DNA from: a virus | Virus record (IMG/VR): IMGVR_UViG_3300037231_000144 | Span: 1 to 21,247 of that record | Strand: one strand, 5' to 3' | DNA: 21,247 nt | Shown: one piece after another, positions 12,180-19,069 of the stretch | How positions within the stretch are numbered: position 1 is the first letter of the stretch | Layout of the letters: each line of letters starts with the position of its first letter | Program-made: the position numbers and the translations under genes | The notes under the pieces: generated by a model | Database searches by the model: none | The model's input: the letters and a program-made list of their open reading frames with translations, nothing else | Told to the model about the DNA's origin: nothing

Positions 12180-13976
12180 GTGACGGTTTCGTACCCTCAC
12201 CAGGTTGAAGGTGCTGCCTGGATCGACTCGCGCAACAAGTGCCTGCTCGCGGACGAAATGCGGCTTGGCAAGACGCGTACAACGCTGCTATCGACTTTGC
12301 ATCATTTGCCGCTCGTGATCCTACCCCCGGCAAGTGCGAAGCTGATCTGGCGCGATGAAATCAAGGATTTGTGTGACGCAAAAATCGATATCGTTCAAGG
12401 CACCACGCACAAATTTAATAAGCTTGCGGACGTGACCATCATCAACCACGAGGTACTGGATCATTACATGCGCGCGCGCACGATGCCGGTCCGCTTGCTC
12501 GGTAAAACCTTGGTGGTCGACGAGTTGCACCGGTTTGCGAATGAAAAGGCCAAGCGCACACAAATTGCAATGGGCTTTGTTGGGCATGCGCGCCGCGCCG
12601 TAGGCTTGTCGGGTACGCCGATGCCGAGCCGTACCGCGCAGCTGTGGCCGATGTTGTTTGCGCTCGGCATTGTCAAGATGGATTATATGACGTTCACGCG
12701 TCGGTATTCGGCCGGTTGGCAAGCACCTTGGGGTTGGGATGCGCGAGGATCGAGCGAATTGGATGAATTGCGCAAGCTGATTGCACCACACATGCTACGG
12801 AGGACCAAAAAACAAATTTTCGGAGACTACATTCCTTATGAGTCGAAATTGATAACCTTCGACAGACCCCCTGACGCACGTGAGGGAAATTTCGACTTGG
12901 CAACGCTTGATAAGCGAGATAACCCATTGAAAAGTGTTGAAGGACTGTCCGAAGTGGTCAAAGCCAGCGGTTTGTTGAAGGTGCCGGATGCCATTGATTT
13001 TATTTCGGACCGAATTTTTGAGTCAGAAAGTGGCAAAGTGCTGGTTTTCGCGTACCATCACGAAGTCATTGACGCGCTGGAAATCGGGTTGGCTAAATTC
13101 CATCCGCTCAAGTTGACCGGGAAAAACACCCCGAAGCAGAAAGAACACGCGAAAATTCTGTTTAAAGAATTGTCGCACCATCAGGTTTTGATCGGAAATA
13201 TCTTGTCGGCAGGCGAAGCGCACGATTTTTCGTTTGCTGACACGAGCATTTTTGTCGAAACCGATTGGGTTCCGTCACACATCGACCAGGCCGCACAACG
13301 GACCGAATCGATGCAGAAGTTGGGTTTTTGCAGTACGGCGTATTTTTTGACACTCGAAAAGTCTATCGATCATGTCATGCTGCGTCGCGTTTTAGAAAAG
13401 TCCGCTGTTATCGAGAAGGTCATTGTGCAAACTAGACCGCTATCAGTCATCCAACCACTAGGAAACAAAAACATCATGAGTAAAGTCGATTTTTACCAAG
13501 CAATGGCGAGCGCGCACACCACAATGGCCGCTGCATTCAAGCAAGCATCGCTAGACGAAGCGGGTGTCAGTAAAGGCCCGGCAACCCCTGCAGCAGAAGC
13601 CCCCGCCAAGGGCAAAGCAGGCCGCCCTGCCAAAACGGCCCCAGCAGAACAAGCTGACCCGCTGGCGGGCCTGTCCGGTGCGCCTGAAACCGTTGCTGAC
13701 GAACCCGAAGCCGATGCGTTGGGGGACTTGCTCGGCGCGGAACCGGTTGCTGACGAACCCGCTGGCATCACGGTTGCCACGCTCAAGAAAACCCTCGGCG
13801 CGTTTGTCGCGGCGGTTGATGGCGTGAAGGGCAAAGGCAAGGGTCAAGACGCATTGATCGCGCTGTTCAAGAAGCACGGTTCGACGACGATCACCGACCT
13901 GGACGAATCGAAGTATCAGGCGTGCGCGGACGAAGCGCAAAAGATCCTGGACGTGATCGCCACAATGAAGAAGTAA
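12180..13976 (+). CDS. SF2 (SNF2-type) helicase fused in frame to an AT-hook/acidic-linker protein, 598 aa
   Basis: Residues 1-420 are an SF2 DNA translocase: motif I LADEMRLGKT (23-32), motif II VVDELH (112-117, DEAH-type variant), motif III GLSGTP (142-147), and motif VI-like HIDQAAQRTES (367-377). Phages place such helicases in replication modules. Residues 433-598 look like a different phage protein: MSKVDFYQAMASAH, an Ala/Pro/Lys linker with an AT-hook core GRPAK (481-485), acidic repeats with VADEP twice, and a small helical domain (about 531-595). In relatives I recall, this part is encoded separately. The only ATG-free start is the GTG at 12180, directly after the previous stop. Confidence 0.85.
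   Translation: MTVSYPHQVEGAAWIDSRNKCLLADEMRLGKTRTTLLSTLHHLPLVILPPASAKLIWRDEIKDLCDAKIDIVQGTTHKFNKLADVTIINHEVLDHYMRARTMPVRLLGKTLVVDELHRFANEKAKRTQIAMGFVGHARRAVGLSGTPMPSRTAQLWPMLFALGIVKMDYMTFTRRYSAGWQAPWGWDARGSSELDELRKLIAPHMLRRTKKQIFGDYIPYESKLITFDRPPDAREGNFDLATLDKRDNPLKSVEGLSEVVKASGLLKVPDAIDFISDRIFESESGKVLVFAYHHEVIDALEIGLAKFHPLKLTGKNTPKQKEHAKILFKELSHHQVLIGNILSAGEAHDFSFADTSIFVETDWVPSHIDQAAQRTESMQKLGFCSTAYFLTLEKSIDHVMLRRVLEKSAVIEKVIVQTRPLSVIQPLGNKNIMSKVDFYQAMASAHTTMAAAFKQASLDEAGVSKGPATPAAEAPAKGKAGRPAKTAPAEQADPLAGLSGAPETVADEPEADALGDLLGAEPVADEPAGITVATLKKTLGAFVAAVDGVKGKGKGQDALIALFKKHGSTTITDLDESKYQACADEAQKILDVIATMKK
13476..13976 (+). CDS. Possible separately translated AT-hook protein inside the helicase frame, 166 aa
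   Basis: The ATG at 13476 is in frame with the helicase and has AGGAA (13460-13464) 11 bases upstream. The product would start MSKVDFYQAMASAHTTMAAA, which reads like a true N-terminus, followed by a Pro/Ala/Lys-rich linker with GRPAK, acidic DALGDLLGAEP, and a folded end with TLKKTLGAFVAAVDG and QDALIALFKKHG. If used, it gives a DNA-binding accessory protein in addition to the full fusion. Alternatively the stop between two genes was lost by mutation. I cannot tell which product is made. Confidence 0.45.
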   Translation: MSKVDFYQAMASAHTTMAAAFKQASLDEAGVSKGPATPAAEAPAKGKAGRPAKTAPAEQADPLAGLSGAPETVADEPEADALGDLLGAEPVADEPAGITVATLKKTLGAFVAAVDGVKGKGKGQDALIALFKKHGSTTITDLDESKYQACADEAQKILDVIATMKK

Positions 13977-13987
13977 TTCTGCTGCCT

Positions 13988-14022
13988 GACCGGGCACGTT
14001 CTCGACGCGGGTCCGGTCTTTT
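13988..14022 (+). terminator. Weak hairpin with T4 tail after the helicase fusion gene
   Basis: GACCGG (13988-13993) pairs with CCGGTC (14013-14018) around a 19-nt loop, followed by TTTT. The loop is long and the tail short. The next gene's GGAG site lies right behind it, so this may attenuate rather than end transcription. Confidence 0.35.
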
Positions 14023-14032
14023 GGAGCACCAC

Positions 14033-14257
14033 ATGTACGAAGAAGACGACTTTACCGAATGGTTTGACCCCGAAGAAGTCCCGGCGCGGATCGGTCATTA
14101 TCAGTGGGAAGGAATTCGCGGCTCGGTATTTTGGGGCGGCAAATCTTGGCAATTGAAGGTCGGTACCATTTCGCATTATCGGCAAGAAGCGGTAGTTCGC
14201 TGGCGCGGCCTGGCTAAACCCACGGTTGGCCAATTATTGGACTTGCACCATGTCTGA
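14033..14257 (+). CDS. Small acidic/Trp-rich phage protein, 74 aa
   Basis: GGAG six bases before the ATG at 14033 sets the start; the open frame back to 13922 overlaps the helicase gene and is rejected. The product begins MYEEDDFTEWFDPEEVPARI and continues with WEGIRGSVFWGGKSWQLKVG, a beta-strand pattern. The N-terminus is strongly acidic, the rest basic and aromatic. No family is recognised. Its stop overlaps the start of the DUF2800 nuclease by eight bases, so the two are co-translated. An accessory role beside the nuclease is plausible only by position. Confidence 0.68.
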   Translation: MYEEDDFTEWFDPEEVPARIGHYQWEGIRGSVFWGGKSWQLKVGTISHYRQEAVVRWRGLAKPTVGQLLDLHHV

Positions 14258-15557
14258 CGCCTGGGAAGTGGTGGATAAACCGCATGCCACGCGCGGCGCG
14301 TCGGGGTACTTCAAATGGGGCAATTGTCACGGCTCACTGCGCCTGGAAGCCCGTTATCCGAACGAAGACAGCCCGTATGCTGCTGAAGGGACCAAAGCCC
14401 ACCTGGTTGCCGAACGCCTGGCGCGCGCAGCCATCAAAGATAAGTGGAAGCCCGGCCCGGCTCGCACGATCGAACGCGCTTGCTTTTTCAATGCGGAATC
14501 GGACTTAAAAATTTCGATCAAGCAGTCCGGTGAAATGATGGATGCGTGTGAAGCCTATGTCAATTACCTGCGTGGATTGATTGGCGCATACCCTGACGCG
14601 ACATACGCGGTTCTGATTGAACACGAATTCAATCTGTCGTGGTTGCGACCCGATATGTGGGGGACGTGTGACGCGCTCGTGATCGTGCAGTGGACCGATG
14701 CGGACGGTGAAATCTTTTGTGAATTGCACGTGATCGATTTTAAATACGGCATGGGTGTGATGGTCAGCGCGAAGGAAAATTGGCAACTTGCTTACTACGC
14801 GCTCGGTGCGTACACCGACCTGTCGATTATTTACAATTTTACCTCGGTTCACTTGCATGTCGTGCAGCCCCGTATCGAAAATTTTGATGGGTGGGAAACA
14901 ACTGTCGAATGGTTGACAGGCGAGTATCAAGATCGGCTTGCTGCGAACTACGATGCAACGCTCAACCCGAACGCGGAGTTAAACCCCGGAACGTGGTGCA
15001 AGAAAAATTTCTGTCGCGCGCGGGGCAATTGCCCGGCCATTATCAAAATGGGTTTGCAAGTCTACAATGCGAAGTTTTCGGGCGATGCCGAGGTGTTGGT
15101 GCGCCAGGTTCACAGCGACGACGCCCTTGCCATGCGCGTAATTAACGTGGTGCGGGTATGGGCCGATGCGCGCGAAGCGGAAATCAAGCAAAAGTTGTTG
15201 TCGCACCGTCCGACTACGGCGGCAAGCATGTTCAAGGTAGTGCCCGGCAAAGCTTCCAGGGTTTTAATCAACGAAGCCAAATTGGTCAAGCAATACCCGT
15301 TCAAAGAGTACCCGGAACTGTGGGAAGCACCTGCGTTCAAGAGTCCGGCCCAAATTGAAAAAGCGTGCAAAGCAGACATATTTGGCGTGTTGGACTTTGC
15401 CAATTTTGCACCGTACATTGAGAAGACGCCTGGCGCACCAACCATTGCCCCTATCGACGATAAGCGCGCACCGATCGATAAAATTTCACAAGCGCAATCT
15501 GAATTTACTGGGGGTCTCATCGACGAGACAAATTTACTCGACCAACTATTAGGTTAA
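14250..15557 (+). CDS. DUF2800 PD-(D/E)XK nuclease, Cas4/RecB-like, with four cysteines, 435 aa
   Basis: DUF2800 proteins are RecB/Cas4-like nucleases found beside phage polymerase and DUF2815. Visible signs: YAAEGTKAHLVAE (43-55, Glu46 and His51), EHEFNLSWLRPDMWGTCDAL (124-143, catalytic Asp141 in GTCD), VIDFKYGMG (161-169, Asp163 and Lys165) and KENWQLAYYALGA (175-187). Cys26 in WGNCHGS and the group Cys250, Cys255, Cys261 (WCKKNFCRARGNCPA) are placed like the four iron-sulfur ligands of Cas4/AddB enzymes. The ATG at 14250 overlaps the upstream gene's end. The C-terminus is NLLDQLLG. It probably processes DNA ends during replication or recombination; the cluster is inferred. Confidence 0.9.
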   Translation: MSDAWEVVDKPHATRGASGYFKWGNCHGSLRLEARYPNEDSPYAAEGTKAHLVAERLARAAIKDKWKPGPARTIERACFFNAESDLKISIKQSGEMMDACEAYVNYLRGLIGAYPDATYAVLIEHEFNLSWLRPDMWGTCDALVIVQWTDADGEIFCELHVIDFKYGMGVMVSAKENWQLAYYALGAYTDLSIIYNFTSVHLHVVQPRIENFDGWETTVEWLTGEYQDRLAANYDATLNPNAELNPGTWCKKNFCRARGNCPAIIKMGLQVYNAKFSGDAEVLVRQVHSDDALAMRVINVVRVWADAREAEIKQKLLSHRPTTAASMFKVVPGKASRVLINEAKLVKQYPFKEYPELWEAPAFKSPAQIEKACKADIFGVLDFANFAPYIEKTPGAPTIAPIDDKRAPIDKISQAQSEFTGGLIDETNLLDQLLG

Positions 15558-15592
15558 ATCGAACAATTCACAAACCGAACAAAGAGAAAATC

Positions 15593-16288
15593 ATGTCAAA
15601 AAATCAAGCAACGAAAATGGTCACCGCGAAGGTCCGCACGTCTTATTTTTACGCGATCGTACCGGCAGAAGACAAAGACGATGCAGGCAATTCTAAAACG
15701 CTATTTCGTACGCAAATCATCATCGACAAAACCGACAAGGTGACGCTCGATCGGATGAAAGCGTGCATCAAGGCCGCGATTCAAGAAGCGACCGGCAAGA
15801 AGTGGAACGGCACGACGCCTGCCAAGTTGGCGTTGCCGTTGCGTGACGGTGACACGGAAACTGGTGAAGACGGCAAGCCGCTGCCCCCTGATATTTACAG
15901 TGGCAAATGGTTCATGAATGTCAAGACGGCAGACAAGCCAGGCATCGTCGGTACCGAACTCGACGCCGAAGGGCAACCGCTGCCCCTGTATCTGCGCAAT
16001 GCCGCTGGCGAGCCCCAGGTTGACGATTTGTACGGAGGATATAAATTCAATCCGCATGCGATCAATTCAGGTGATTACGTGCGCGTGTCGCTCAACTTCT
16101 ACGGCTATTCGTACATGGGCAAAAAGGGCGTGTCAGCCGGGTTGAATAACGTGCAATTTCTCTCGAAAGGTTTGCCGTTAGGGAGTAAGCGCAGTGCGTC
16201 ACAAGACTTTGCCGACGGGTTCGTGGACGACGAAGCTGACGAAACCCAAACCGGCGAGGATGCACTGTCTGGGCTGTTAGGCGATTGA
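15593..16288 (+). CDS. DUF2815 single-strand DNA-binding protein (T7 gp2.5-like), 231 aa
   Basis: DUF2815 proteins are phage SSBs with an OB fold like T7 gp2.5. The sequence shows the N-terminal strand VTAKVRTSYFYAIVPA, the core WFMNVKTADKPGIV, SGDYVRVSLNFYGYSYMGKK (158-177) and GVSAGLNNVQFLSKG, all typical. The C-terminal 25 residues are acidic (VDDEADETQTGEDA) and end LSGLLGD, like the protein-interaction tail of SSBs but without a terminal Phe. AAAGAGA precedes the ATG at 15593. It is 35 bp after DUF2800 and just before the polymerase gene, so it probably coats template strands for that enzyme. Confidence 0.93.
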   Translation: MSKNQATKMVTAKVRTSYFYAIVPAEDKDDAGNSKTLFRTQIIIDKTDKVTLDRMKACIKAAIQEATGKKWNGTTPAKLALPLRDGDTETGEDGKPLPPDIYSGKWFMNVKTADKPGIVGTELDAEGQPLPLYLRNAAGEPQVDDLYGGYKFNPHAINSGDYVRVSLNFYGYSYMGKKGVSAGLNNVQFLSKGLPLGSKRSASQDFADGFVDDEADETQTGEDALSGLLGD

Positions 16289-16295
16289 GCATGTG

Positions 16296-16324
16296 CGCGC
16301 CGGTTTTCCTCGGATCGGCGCGTT
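16296..16324 (+). terminator. Hairpin after the SSB gene, possible attenuator
   Basis: A perfect 7-bp GC stem (cgcgccg 16296-16302 / cggcgcg 16316-16322) with a 13-nt loop is followed by only TT. It may partly stop or stabilise the mRNA after the SSB gene, lowering polymerase expression relative to SSB. Confidence 0.4.
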
Positions 16325-16358
16325 AGATCACATCACACACAAACACGGAGCACACAAA

Positions 16359-16574
16359 ATGAAAAAACTTATTGAAGAATTATTGCAAATCGAAACTTTG
16401 ACGGACTCGCAAAAAGCTGCGTTGCTTGCTGATATCGTGCAGGCGATTCGGCTCGATTTTTATAAAGCTGCGGCGTTGCAAGGCATCATCGCACATTACG
16501 GCACAACGGTCGCAGCACCTGAAAAAATCATTCCTTTTGCACATGAATTGGCGTGTCAGGCGATTCTTGATTAG
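16359..16574 (+). CDS. Small helical phage protein before the polymerase, 71 aa
   Basis: CGGAG about nine bases before the ATG at 16359 supports the start; the open frame back to 16293 has none. The product is almost all helical: MKKLIEELLQIETLTDSQKA, AALLADIVQAIRLDFYKAAA, then a short C-terminal segment (APEKIIPFAHELACQAILD). It has one Cys and no enzyme motif. No family is recognised. It ends one base before the polymerase start, so polymerase translation is probably coupled to it. A small accessory of the polymerase is possible by position. Confidence 0.72.
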   Translation: MKKLIEELLQIETLTDSQKAALLADIVQAIRLDFYKAAALQGIIAHYGTTVAAPEKIIPFAHELACQAILD

Positions 16575-16575
16575 C

Positions 16576-18588
16576 ATGCGCCGCCTGCACATAGATATTG
16601 AAACCCAATCGGAACTCGACCTTTCTAAAGTCGGAGTGTACAAATATGCCGAGCACCATTCCACAAGAATTACTTTCGTTGCTTGCGCACTCGATGATGG
16701 ACCAGTATCACTCCCGGTTAGAAGCGGGCAAATTTGGCCCGTGCGCTATCGAATCGATGACATTGAACTTGCAGCTCACAATGCCGAATTTGAACGGGTC
16801 GTCCTTGGAAGTGCTTGTGGCAAGCAAATTGGCTTTCCACAAACGCGGATCGATCAGTGGGTATGTACTGCATCTAAAGCGTCGGTTCATGCACTTCCGA
16901 GGGCACTAGAAAAATGCGCAATTGCGTTGGGTCTCGCTAATCGGATCGATCCGACCAAGCGAGCGAACATGCTTTCACTTGCCAAGCCCAACAAGGCCGG
17001 GGTGTTCTGGACCCCTGAGACACAACCGCAAAAGTTCGAACAATGGGGCAACGATTGTATGGCGGACGTGGAAGCCGAGCGGGAAATCGACCAGCTTTTG
17101 CCGGACCTGATTCCATCGGAAAAACGGCTCTATGTTCTCGACCAGGTTATCAATCAGCGCGGCTTCGCGGTTGACGTTGATACTGCCATTGCGGTGTGCA
17201 AGCTGCGCGACGAGCACGTTGCCGAACTGGTTGAAGAATGTATGAAAATCAGCGGTTTCGCACCAAGCCAGCGCGCCGAGATTTTGAACTGGCTGACAAG
17301 CAAGGGTGTGGAGCTGAAAGACTACACCGCCAAAACCATAAAAGATGCACTCGACGGACCACACGAAAATGAACGCGTTCTCCAAATTCGCCGCGAAACC
17401 GGCAAGACTTCCGTGGCAAAATTTGATTCGTTATTGCGTACTGTGTGCGCTGATGGTCGCATACGCGGGTCATATCTGTTTCACGGTGCTTCACCCGGCC
17501 GTTGGACAGGAAAGGGTTTTCAACCGCACAACATCGCTAAGCCCACAATTGATTGGGAAGTGGATTTAGCGGAGCAGCTTAAAACCATGTCGCTCGCTAC
17601 GCTCGCCACGCTTGAGCCATCCGTTATGGACGCGCTCTCGTCGTGCGGGCGACCCATGATTATCGGAGGGCCGGGCCGCGAGCTGATCGCCACCGATTTT
17701 TCCTCGGTCGAATCGCGCATTACCGCGTGGTTGTGTGATGAACAATGGAAGTTGGACGTGTTTCGGGGTGACGGGAAAATCTACGAAGCGGTCGCGGCAC
17801 GCATGTTTAAAAAGCCGGTTGAATTTTTTGCTGAATACCGAGCCAAAACCGGCAAGCACCATGCCTATCGGGATTTGGGCAAGCGCACGGAGCTAATGTG
17901 CGGGTACGCGGGCGGTTTAGCTGCGGTCAAGCGTTCACCGGGGTTTGAAAAGACCGGTGCGACCGACGAGGAAGTCCTACAGTGGGTTGCTTTGTGGCGT
18001 GAGGCATGTCCGCGTACTAAAGGCATGTGGAAGGGCTTGGAGCGGCTGATAGCGAACGCGATCGAGTCCGGCCAGGTGACGCAAGGCTATAAATGTCGTT
18101 TTGGGCTGGTGACCTATGCGAACGGCTACAAATTTCTAAAAATTCAGCTACCTTCCGGGCGCGGCATCTTCTTTGCAAACCCGAAGGTGGATAAACGCAA
18201 CGTAGTGTGGTCGGAAGAATTAAAACGCTACGTGGCGTATAACCCTGATGCGCACAAAGACGCCTATGTGAAGGTGCAACGGGAAATCGGGTTCTGGCAA
18301 CAAATCAAGGAGCAATGGGTTTATGACACAGCGCACGGCGGGATTTTTCTACAGAATATCGTCGAAGGTGTGGGCCGCGACTTACTCAAGTCAGGCATGC
18401 TTCGCCTGGACGCGGCTGGCTATGAGATTGTTGGTCATACCCACGATGAAGCGTTTAGCGAGGTTGACTATGGCACGCGCTCGGTTGCGGAACATGATGC
18501 ATTGATGTGCGAATTACCAATATGGGCCGGAGGGCTCCCGATGAATGCAGCAGGCTATCGACACAAGAGATACCACAAAGATGAGTGA
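16576..18588 (+). CDS. Family A (PolA-type) phage DNA polymerase, 670 aa
   Basis: The 3'-5' exonuclease domain (1-180) shows LHIDIET (Asp7, Glu9), AAHNAEFERV (67-75) and NDCMADVEAE (159-168). The polymerase domain has GASPGRWTGKGFQPHN (304-319), motif A ELIATDFSSVESR (369-381, Asp374), motif B RDLGKRTELMCGYAGG (432-447) and motif C IVGHTHDEAFSEV (618-630, Asp624 and Glu625). The layout matches the phage-type PolA proteins of about 650 residues, lacking a 5' nuclease. The second exonuclease motif has Glu where many have Asp, which is frequent in this phage group as I recall. The ATG at 16576 is right after the previous stop. It is the replicative polymerase. Confidence 0.96.
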   Translation: MRRLHIDIETQSELDLSKVGVYKYAEHHSTRITFVACALDDGPVSLPVRSGQIWPVRYRIDDIELAAHNAEFERVVLGSACGKQIGFPQTRIDQWVCTASKASVHALPRALEKCAIALGLANRIDPTKRANMLSLAKPNKAGVFWTPETQPQKFEQWGNDCMADVEAEREIDQLLPDLIPSEKRLYVLDQVINQRGFAVDVDTAIAVCKLRDEHVAELVEECMKISGFAPSQRAEILNWLTSKGVELKDYTAKTIKDALDGPHENERVLQIRRETGKTSVAKFDSLLRTVCADGRIRGSYLFHGASPGRWTGKGFQPHNIAKPTIDWEVDLAEQLKTMSLATLATLEPSVMDALSSCGRPMIIGGPGRELIATDFSSVESRITAWLCDEQWKLDVFRGDGKIYEAVAARMFKKPVEFFAEYRAKTGKHHAYRDLGKRTELMCGYAGGLAAVKRSPGFEKTGATDEEVLQWVALWREACPRTKGMWKGLERLIANAIESGQVTQGYKCRFGLVTYANGYKFLKIQLPSGRGIFFANPKVDKRNVVWSEELKRYVAYNPDAHKDAYVKVQREIGFWQQIKEQWVYDTAHGGIFLQNIVEGVGRDLLKSGMLRLDAAGYEIVGHTHDEAFSEVDYGTRSVAEHDALMCELPIWAGGLPMNAAGYRHKRYHKDE

Positions 18589-18811
18589 GCAAATTGTTCG
18601 ACGGGTCAAACCGAAATTACAAAAAATCCGGCATGGTTACTGTGCCGGATCGTGGATTTGTTCAAGCGACTCGATGACTATCGGTATGGGGGCGACTCCG
18701 CAAGCAGCGTATCGACTTTGGTTCTATCGGTATTCGGCTCGAAGCCACCAACCCCGATTTGTGCCTCAGGATTTTGTTGACGCGCATTACTCGCGTTCTC
18801 TGCTGCGCTGA
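18581..18811 (+). CDS. Small phage protein at the end of the replication operon, 76 aa
   Basis: The ATG at 18581 overlaps the polymerase stop by eight bases. Residues about 17-50 (HGYCAGSWICSSDS, then MGATPQAAYRLWFYR) match a layout common in small phage proteins: an aromatic/Cys strand pair, then G-x-TP-x-x-AY and W. The last 25 residues (SARSHQPRFVPQDFVDAHYS...) have no match and lie antisense to a late gene. The 3' 134 bp of this gene overlap the leftward coiled-coil gene tail to tail. It also contains the late terminator. The family function is unknown. Confidence 0.7.
   Translation: MSEQIVRRVKPKLQKIRHGYCAGSWICSSDSMTIGMGATPQAAYRLWFYRYSARSHQPRFVPQDFVDAHYSRSLLR
18621..18650 (-). terminator. 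Intrinsic terminator of the leftward tail operon, inside an opposing gene
   Basis: On the minus strand a perfect 8-bp stem (ATCCGGCA / TGCCGGAT) with a 9-nt loop is followed by five T (complement of 18625-18621). It begins 27 bp after the stop of the coiled-coil gene. It lies within the coding part of the rightward gene at 18581-18811. Confidence 0.8.
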
Positions 18812-19007
18812 TTTTGTCTTGCCCTTGCAGCTCGACAATGCGTTTGACTGCACGATCGAGCTGATCTTGCGCGGTCTTGAGCTGTTGGTCGCGCGCACCC
18901 AGAATTGTCGCTTGGTGCGCAATCACGTTGTTGGCCTGGTCGCGCTGTTGTTGCATCGCTTGAACCAGGCCGCGCAAGTATTCCGGGTCGTTGTTGAGTT
19001 CGCTCAT
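18678..19007 (-). CDS. Coiled-coil late protein of unknown function, 109 aa
   Basis: AGGAA about nine bases before the ATG at 19007 is a clear ribosome site. Residues about 8-68 form a long coiled coil (YLRGLVQAMQQQRDQANN, later DQQLKTAQDQLDRAVKRIVE), with a polar tail rich in Asn, Gln and Pro. There is no membrane helix, so it is not a holin or Rz spanin by this sequence. It is last in the leftward tail-fibre block and 27 bp before its terminator. A structural or chaperone role for tail parts is possible. The C-terminal 44 codons overlap an opposing gene, which limits how freely either can change. Confidence 0.75.
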   Translation of the reverse strand: MSELNNDPEYLRGLVQAMQQQRDQANNVIAHQATILGARDQQLKTAQDQLDRAVKRIVELQGQDKISAAENASNARQQNPEAQIGVGGFEPNTDRTKVDTLLAESPPYR

Positions 19008-19069
19008 TTTTATTTCCTGTGTGGTTAATTAAGTTTTATCCATCCGACCGTACCAGAAGCACTGACCAC

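Noticed and set aside
13493-13997. Leftward open frames opposite the helicase fusion C-terminus
   Set aside because: They mirror the biased Ala/Pro/Lys codons of the rightward gene and lack ribosome sites.
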